A stretch of DNA of 64,000 nucleotides. Origin: Macrostomum hystrix. Lineage: Eukaryota; Platyhelminthes; Macrostomidae. The position numbers and the translations under genes were made by a program. Location: the NCBI GenBank assembly GCA_950097015.1, contig CATNEN010000011.1, positions 6,402,001-6,466,000 on the forward strand, read 5' to 3'. A model generated the notes under the pieces. That model saw only the letters and a program-made list of their open reading frames with translations, ran no database searches and was not told the DNA's origin. Positions 50,007 through 59,000 of the stretch are shown one piece after another (position 1 is the first letter of the stretch; the number at the start of each line of letters is the position of its first letter).

Positions 50007-53000
50007 GAGGATGATGGTGATGATGATGGTGATGATGTTAATGATGATGATGAGGATGATGAGGATGATGATGGTGATGATGGTGATGATGTTAATGATG
50101 ATGATGAGGATGATGATGGTGATGATGATGAGAATGATGATGGTGATGATGATGGTGATGATGATGATGAGGATGATGATGGTGATGATGATGAGGATGA
50201 TGATGATGAGGATGATGATGGTGATGATGGTGATGATGTTAATGATGATGATGAGGATGATGATGGTGATGATGATGAGGATGATGATGGTGATGATGAT
50301 GAGGATGATGATGATGAGGATGATGATGGTGATGATGGTGATGATGTTAATGATGATGATGAGGATGATGATGGTGATGATGGTGATGATGTTAATGATG
50401 ATGATGAGGATGATGATGGTGATGATGATGAGGATGATGATGGTGATGATGATGAGGATGATGATGATGAGGATGATGATGGTGATGATGGTGATGATGT
50501 TAATGATGATGATGAGGATGATGATGGTGATGATGATGAGGATGATGATGATGAGGATGATGATGGTGATGATGGTGATGATGTTAATGATGATGATGAG
50601 GATGATGATGGTGATGATGATGAGGATGATGATGGTGATGATGATGATGAGGATGATGAGGATGAGGATGATGATGGTGATGATGGTGATGATGGTGATG
50701 GTGATGATGGTGATGATGATGATGAGGATGATGATGGTGATGATGATGATGAGAATGATGAGGATGATGATGATGATGATGTTGATGAATTAATTCAACC
50801 AGGTGCACAATCTAAGTAAGTAAAACTCACCCTATTCTTCTGCAGCAAGTTAATATATTCCTCAACGTAGCTCCTCGGAATTCTGTCGATAATCTTCCGG
50901 TTGTCCCACATAATGACCATCAAAGTGCGCGTAGCGTTCAAATTGATGTCACTCTGGATATCAAAAGGAAACTAACTCCATATGCCATCATTTAAATGAG
51001 GTCTGAAAACAGGAGACAGCTCGTACCTGAAGCCTAGACTGGTGCAGGAAGTCCAGGTAGCGGGCACAGTACAGCTCATTCTTGCGGCTGTCGCCGTACA
51101 GATACTGGTAGATAATGTCGTAGCACTCTTCGACGATTTTCGGCAGAACACCTTTCGAACTACCTTGGAGTGGGATTCGAAGAACCTGGAACAGGTGATC
51201 CACCACCTGTTCCAGGAGGAAATGTTTTGGTTGGAGTCATGAGCACAACAATGATATTTTGGCATACCTTCTTTCGCTGCTGTCTTATTGGCCCCTAGCC
51301 ATTTGGGCTATCTGATTGGTCCTCAGCCCCTCCTGTTGCTGATTGGTCCATAGCCCTTCATGTTTCTGATTGGTCCTCAGCCCCTCCTGTTGCTGATTGG
51401 TCCATAGCCCTTCATGTTTCTGATTGGTCCTCAGCCCCTCCTGTTGCTGATTGGTCCATAGCCCTTCATGTTTCTGATTGGTCCTCAGCCCCTCCTGTTG
51501 CTGATTGGTCCATAGCCCTTCATGTTTCTGATTGGTCCTCAGCCCCTCCTGTTGCTGATTGGTCCATAGCCCTCTTCTGTTTGGTCTTTAGCCCTCTTCT
51601 GATTGGTTCAGAGCCCTCTTCTGGTTGGTCCTTAGCCCTCCATATTTTTTATTGGTCCATAGCCCTCTTCTGATTATTCCTTAGCCCTCTTCTGATTGGT
51701 CCCTAGCCCTCCATGTTTTTGATTCATCCATAGCCCTTTTCGGGTTGGTCCTTAGCCCTACATGTTTTCTAATTGGTCCATAGTCCTCTTCTGATTGGTC
51801 CTTTGCCCTTTTCTGTAGTCTGATTGGCTCCTACCCATACTGTTGTATTTTCCGAAGTAAAATTCCAAAAATTTTAAAACAAATCATCCTCACCCTGAGA
51901 TTCCGCAGCAGCTTGCTCCGCCTCTTCGAAGGCACATTGTTGTTCACTATGAAATCTCGCAGCTCCGATAGCGCAACGAGCAACTGCTTGCTGGTGTAGG
52001 CATCGAGCTGATTTCCCTCTGTCACAGTGTCCTGTGATTCCGTAGCAGATTTTCAGTTTCCGATTTGATATCGTAGAAAAGATCGGGAGAAAGGAAAATT
52101 AAGCAATCAGACAAAATGAGAGCATTGACAAATCTGATTAGAAAGAGTGCGTAAGACAACAGGGATGGTATTGACCAATCAGACAACAGGAATGGTGTTG
52201 ACTGATCAGACAACAGGAATGGTGTTGACCAATCAGATAACAGGGATGGTATTGACCAATCAGACAACAGGAATGGTGTTGACCAATCAGATAACAGGCA
52301 TGGTATTGACCAATCAGACAACAGGAATGGTGTTGACCAATCAGACAAGAGGAATGGTGTTGACCAATCAGACAAGAGGGATGGTGTTGACCAATCAGAC
52401 AACAGGAATGGTGTTGACCAATCAGACGACAGGGATGGTATTGCCCAATCTGACAACAGGGATGGTATTGACCAATCAGACAACAGGTATGATATTGACC
52501 AATCAGACAACAGGTATGGTATTGCCCAATCAGACAACAGGGATGGTATTGCCCAATCAGACAACAGGGATGGTATTGCCCAATCAGACAACAGGGATGG
52601 TATTGACCAATCAGACAACAGGGATGGTATTGACCAATCAGACAACAGGTATGATATTGACCAATCAGACAACAGGTATGGTGTTGCCCAATCAGACAAC
52701 AGGGATGGTATTGCCCAATCAGACAACAGGGATGGTATTGCCCAATCAGACAAGAGGGATGGTATTGACCAATCAGACAACAGGTATGGTATTGACCAAT
52801 CATACAACAGGGATGGTATTGACCAATCAGACAACAGGGATGGTATGGACCAATCAGACAACAGAGATAGCATTGAATAAATTTGCCTAAGAAGAAACTC
52901 AGACAGCTGAGCAGGGCTGCTCACGTCGATAATGAAGTGCTGGATCAGTGGCACAAAGCCAGCCACATAGTTGAAGATCTCAATCAGGTCTTTCTCGACC

Positions 53001-56000
53001 GCGTAAATTGTGAACGCGTCATCAAACTGGCTACTAAAGGACATTTTAATCTGGAAATATTAGTGGACTGGATAGTTTGCTTGGTAGCTTCGATAAACCC
53101 CAACTCAAACCATAATCGTACTCAAACCCAACTCATACCTTTCTCAAAGGAGCCTGTGACCAGATCAGGCCAGACATTGAGTTGGCAGCTTCAGAATCGT
53201 TTAAAATACCTTTACGAATGTACTTCTCTAAAAGTTCATAAAGACAAAGAAGACCGATTAGACTAGACCCAATTAGTTTCCCATTAAACTCAGTCAAAAA
53301 TGCTACCTTTGCTCGCGTTTAGCCAAGTCTTTGTCGCTGCATGCTGAATTCGGCAGTACGATGCATCACTGACTGAACCATCCTCCTAAGTATTTTTTAG
53401 TCTTTATTTAAGCACTTTCGGGGTATAGGAAACAGGTTAGGAAAGAGTTGAGAGACAGATTGGGGAGAGAGGTGAGACAGATTGGGGAGAAAGATAAGAT
53501 AGACAGCTGAGAGGTGAGACAGATTGGGAAGAAAGATGAGACAGATTGGGGAGAGAGGTGAGATAGACAGGGGAGAGGCGAGACAGATTGGGGGGAGAGG
53601 CGAGACAGATTGGGGGGAGAGGCGAGACAGATTGGGGGGAGAGGCGAGACAGATTGGGGGGAGAGCAGAGACAGATTGGGGGGAGAGGAGAGACAGATTG
53701 GGGGGAGAGGTGAGACAGATTGGGGGGAGAGGAGAGACAGATTGGGGGGAGAGGAGAGACAGATTGGGGGGAGAGGAGAGACAGATTGGGGAGAGAGGAG
53801 AGACAGATTGGGGAGAGAGGTGAGACAGATTGGGGGGAGAGGCGAGACAGATTGGGGGGAGAGGCGAGACAGATTGGGGGGAGAGGGGAGATAGACACAC
53901 AGAGAGGTGAGATAGACAGGGGAGAGGCGAGACAGATTGGGGGGAGAGGAGAGACAGATTGGGGAGAGAGGAGAGACAGATTGGGGGGAGAGGAGAGACA
54001 GATTGGGGGGAGAGGAGAGACAGATTGGGGAGAGAGGTGAGATAGACAGGCGAGAGGCGAGACAGATTGGGGGGAGAGGAGAGACAGATTGGGGAGAGAG
54101 GTGAGATAGACAGGTGAGAGGCGAGACAGATTGGGGTGAGAGGTGAGACATGCAGGTGACAGGCAGCTTAACTGGCTCCCACCTGCAGCACCTGATGCAG
54201 CCGAAACACTGTCCTGTCGTCGGTTCTATCGTCAGTCAGCTCCAGCTGATTTCTTGTGTTGAGGCAGAGGAATTTCCTGGTGCACATGTGACGCATTCTT
54301 ACCGGTTGCTTCCAGCAGACAATGCCCCCGCTAACACTGTTCTCAACTAGCTCAAGCTGCCAATAGCAAATAGCTGATGAAGGTTTGAGCAGCGTCTTTG
54401 GCCTACTCTGGTCAATCTGGAGAGGTAGATAAAATTATGGAAGTCACATTTTTCCATATGTTTGATGCTTTGCAATTCTAAGGCGACATTTTTAGTGCCG
54501 TGTGAACGATTTTAACAGCCGAGTCTTCACTTTTCTACTTTTGTTCGTAGTCGAAATTGAATCTCGAACGGAAATGACCCTTTAAATAATATTCTCCGAA
54601 ATTCTTATCTATTAAACCGTTTTTTAGATCCCATTTCGCAAGAATTCCCTAAAAGTGCATCGCACCGCGCGAATCCTCAGGTGAACGTCTTCAACCGGCG
54701 ACTCGTCGAAGCTGCCTTCGCAGACCAGATAGGCCTCCAGCTCCGTGTGGAACAGCCTCAGCGGTTGTCCGGCCCTGATGCCGCCTGATTGGCTGGCACT
54801 GTCGCTGTGCCGACGAATCAGAATGAAGCCGCTGTACACGACAGACAGGTTGAGCTCGAATGAGTCCCGGTACACCGGCAGGTGCTGACGGTATTTAGCC
54901 CGACTCACGTGCAAATACTGGCCGGGACTTTTCAAACTCTCGAGGACTACCTGATCCTCAGCCTGGACCAGATCACCGAAGCTTTTCACCTTGAATCTCG
55001 GCGTCAGCTTGAACTTGGCGGAACCCGAATTGTCTGCACATAGCAGCACCTTCATATTGCTGCTCTCAGTGACTGAGGTGCTCTGAGTACTGATGTGGAC
55101 AAACTTGTCGGTGAATTCGTGCTGCAGTTGAATGACCTGGCCGTACAGCACCTTCTTGCCCTTCTGACGGGCCTGTTCGATGGCGTTGTCCTTCGCCTCG
55201 GACTCTGCAGCAAGCTGCGAGAGTTCAAATTAAATGCTGTTTTAACACTGAAGTCTTTCCTATTCACCCTGAAGTCTTTCCTATCCTCCCTGAAGTCTAT
55301 CCTATCCTTCCTGAAGTCTATCCTATCCTCCCTGAAGTCTATCCTATTCACTCTGAAGTCTTTCCTATCCATCCTGAAGTCTATCCTATCCTCCCTGAAG
55401 TCTATCCTATCCTCCCTGAAGTCTATCCTATCCTTCCTGAAGTCTATCCTATCCTCCCTGAAGTCTATTTTATACTCCCTGAAGTCTATCCTATCCTTCC
55501 TGAAGTCTATCCTATCCTCCATGAAGTCTATCCTATCCATCCTGAAGTCTATCCTATCCTCCCTGAAGTCTATCCTATCCTCCATGAAGTCTATCCTATC
55601 CATCATGAAGTCTATTCTATCCTCCCTGAAGTCTATCCTATCCTCCCTGAAGTCTATTTTATACTCCCTGAAGCCTATCCTATCCATCCTGAAGTCTATC
55701 CTATCCATCCTGAAGTATATCCTATCCTTCCTGAAGTCTATCCTATCCTTCCTGAAGTCTATCCTATCCTCCCTGAAGTCTATTTTATACTCCCTGAAGT
55801 CTATCCTATCCATCCTGAAGTCTATCCTATCCTCCCTGAAGTCTATCCTATCCTTCCTGAAGTCTATCCTATCCTCCCTGAAGTCTATCCTATCCTCCAT
55901 GAAGTCTATCCTATCCTCCCTGAAGTCTATTTTATACTCCCTGAAGTCTGTCCTATCCATCCTGAAGTCTATCCTATCCTTCCTGAAGTCTATCCTATCC

Positions 56001-59000
56001 TTCCTGAAGTCTATCCTATCCTCCATGAAGTCTATTTTATACTCCCTGAAGTCTATCCTATCCTCCCTGAAGTCTATCCTATTCACCCTGAAGTCTTTCC
56101 TATCCATCCTGAAGTCTATCCTATCCTCCCTGAAGTCTATCCTATTCACAATGAAGTCTTTCCAATCCGTCCTGAAGTATATCCTATCCTCCCTGAAGTC
56201 TATTTTATACTCCCTGAAGTCTATCCTATCCTCCATGAAGTCTATCCTATCCTTCCTGAAGTCTATCCTATCCTCCCTGAAGTCTATTTTATACTCCCTG
56301 AAGTCTATCCTATCCTCCCTGAAGTCTATCCTATTCACCCTGAAGTCTTTCCTATCCATCCTGAAGTCTATCCTATCCTTCCTGAAGTCTTTCCTATCCT
56401 CCCTGAAGTCTATCCTATCCTTCCTGAAGTCTATCCTATCCTTCCTGAAGTCTATCCTATCCTCCCTGAAGTCTATTTTATACTCCCTGAAGTCTATCCT
56501 ATCCATCCTGAAGTCTATCCTATCCTCCCTGAAGTCTATCCTATCCTTCCTGAAGTCTATCCTATCCTCCCTGAAGTCTATCCTATCCTCCATGAAGTCT
56601 ATCCTATCCTCCCTGAAGTCTATTTTATACTCCCTGAAGTCTGTCCTATCCATCCTGAAGTCTATCCTATCCTTCCTGAAGTCTATCCTATCCTTCCTGA
56701 AGTCTATCCTATCCTCCATGAAGTCTATTTTATACTCCCTGAAGTCTATCCTATCCTCCCTGAAGTCTATCCTATTCACCCTGAAGTCTTTCCTATCCAT
56801 CCTGAAGTCTATCCTATCCTCCCTGAAGTCTATCCTATTCACAATGAAGTCTTTCCAATCCGTCCTGAAGTATATCCTATCCTCCCTGAAGTCTATTTTA
56901 TACTCCCTGAAGTCTATCCTATCCTCCATGAAGTCTATCCTATCCTTCCTGAAGTCTATCCTATCCTCCCTGAAGTCTATTTTATACTCCCTGAAGTCTA
57001 TCCTATCCTCCCTGAAGTCTATCCTATTCACCCTGAAGTCTTTCCTATCCATCCTGAAGTCTATCCTATCCTCCCTGAAGTCTATTTTATACTCCCTGAA
57101 GTCTATCCTATCCATCCTGAAGTCTATCCTATCCTCCCTGAAGCCTATCCTATCCTCCCTGAAGTCTATCCTATCCTCCCTGAAGTCTATCCTATCCTCC
57201 ATGAAGTCTATCCTATCCTCCATGAAGTCTATCCTATCCTCCCTGAAGTCTATCCTATCCTCCCTGAAGTCTATCCTATCCTCCATGAAGTCTATCCTAT
57301 CCTCCCTGAAGTCTATCCTATCCTCCATGAAGTCTATCCTATCCTCCCTGAAGTCTATCCTATCCTCCCTGAAGTCTATCCTATCCTCCATGAAGTCTAT
57401 CCTATCCTCCCTGAAGTCTATCCTATCCTCCCTGAAGTCTATCCTATCCTCCCTGAAGTCTATCCTATCCTCCATGAAGTCTATCCTATCCTCCCTGAAG
57501 ACCTTTCAAACCTCCCTGAAGTATTTTCTATCCACCTGAAGTCTTTCGTATCCACCATGAAGTCTATCCGATCCACCCAGAAGTATTTTCTATCCTTCCT
57601 AAAGTCTTTCGTATTCCTTTTTATTCCTGAAGTCTGGCAGAATTTCACGTGCACGCACCCGCGCCAGCTCCAGTTGCGTCCGCTGATTTTTGTCCTCGGA
57701 GTCGGCGTAGAGCCGCGCCAGCTTCTTGAACTCCTTCTGCAGCTTGTAGCGGTTTGGCGCGCACAGCTTAAAAGACACCACTGCGGCAGGGCGATGGTGG
57801 TTTAAGGCCCTGCATCTCACCTGCAAATAGACCTACATCACACCTGTGAATATACCTAAATCTCACCTGCAAATAGACCTACATCACACCTGTGAATATA
57901 CCTAAATCTCACCTGCAAATAGACCTACATGTTACCTGAAAAATACCTACATTTTACCTGCAAATAGCCCTACATCTCACCTGCAAATAGACCTACATCT
58001 TAACTGCGAATAGACCTACATTTCACCTGCGAATAGACCTACATCTTAACTGCGAATAGACCTACATCTCACCTGCGAATAGACCTACATCTCACCTGCG
58101 AATAGACCTACATCTCACCTGCGAATAGACCTACATCTCACCTGCGAATAGACCTACATTTCACCTGCAAATAGACCTACATCTCAATTTTAATCAATAT
58201 TGAATCATATATCTGCATCGAAATACCTTGAATTAACAAATCTCTCTAATTAATTAATCGTATAGAACACTAATTTTAGGCCCACGAGACAGATGTTAGA
58301 AATTTCTCACTCTGAATGTCCCCGCACTGAGTTTGATCTCGGCTCTCGTTGTTGTTCACCGCCAGGTGCGCATGAGCTGAGCTGCGAAATTCAGTTGCAG
58401 AAACTCAGTTAATTTGCCTGATCATGAGGCACTGAAGGGACTGATCATGAGGCACTGAAGGGACTGATCATGAGGCACTGAAGGGACTGATCATGAGGCA
58501 CTGAAGGGACTGATCATGAGGCACTGAAGGAGTGATCATGAGGCACTGAAGGGACTGATCATGAGGCACTGAAGGGACTGATCATGAGGCACTGAAGGGA
58601 CTGATCATGAGGCACAGAAGGGACTGATCATGAGGCACTGAAGGAGTGATCATGAGGCACTGAAGGACTGACTGATTATGAGGCACTGAAGGGACTGATC
58701 ATGAGGCCATGAAGGACTGATCATGAGACACTGAAGGGACTGATCATGAGGCACTGAAGGGACTGATCATGAGGCCATGAAGGACTGATCATGAGGCACT
58801 GAAGGGACTGATCATGAGGCACTGAAGGGACTGATCATGAGGTACTGAAGGACTGACTGATTATGAGGCACTGAAGGGACTGATCATGAGGCCATGAAGG
58901 ACTGATCATGAGGCACTGAAGGGACTGATCATGAGGTACTGAAGGACTGACTGATTATGAGGCACTGAAGGGACTGATCATGAGGCCATGAAGGACTGAT

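Larger units (their letters stand above)
47761..53385 (-). other. IP3R exons 6-14: ligand-binding helical core (residues 356-777)
   Basis: Exons: 53307-53385, 53139-53227, 52925-53050, 51894-52031, 51027-51206, 50831-50953, 49624-49848, 48308-48379, 47761-47991. Landmarks in order: SYCRIQHAATKTWLNAS, WSQAPLRK, FDDAFTIYAVEKDL, VPSKRRSKLLRNLR, EECYDIIYQYLYGDSRKNE, LNATRTLMVIMWDNRKIID, YLELLSVLCVCMGMSMP, FLKYQLDLFGKLCRGRNS, and LPCQLRAKYCELITNMFVD. Against ITPR1, Lys508 and Arg511 align with Lys494 and Arg497, and Arg568-Lys569 with Arg541-Lys542. Arg504 aligns with Lys490 and Tyr567 with Ser540. So most basic contacts for IP3 phosphates remain on this side of the pocket. Confidence 0.88.

Noticed and set aside
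49921-50808. Met-rich plus ORF and His-rich minus ORF
   Set aside because: Translation of a GAT trinucleotide repeat in an intron.
52022-53044. 340-codon minus ORF spanning exon 8 and the intron 8 array
   Set aside because: Exon 8 has a donor after FIID, and the array part has no similarity to IP3R; exon 9 joins in phase.
55052-57539. ORFs of 807 (minus) and 814 (plus) codons
   Set aside because: Artefacts of the 21-bp repeat, open on both strands at once and flanked by IP3R exons with good splice sites.
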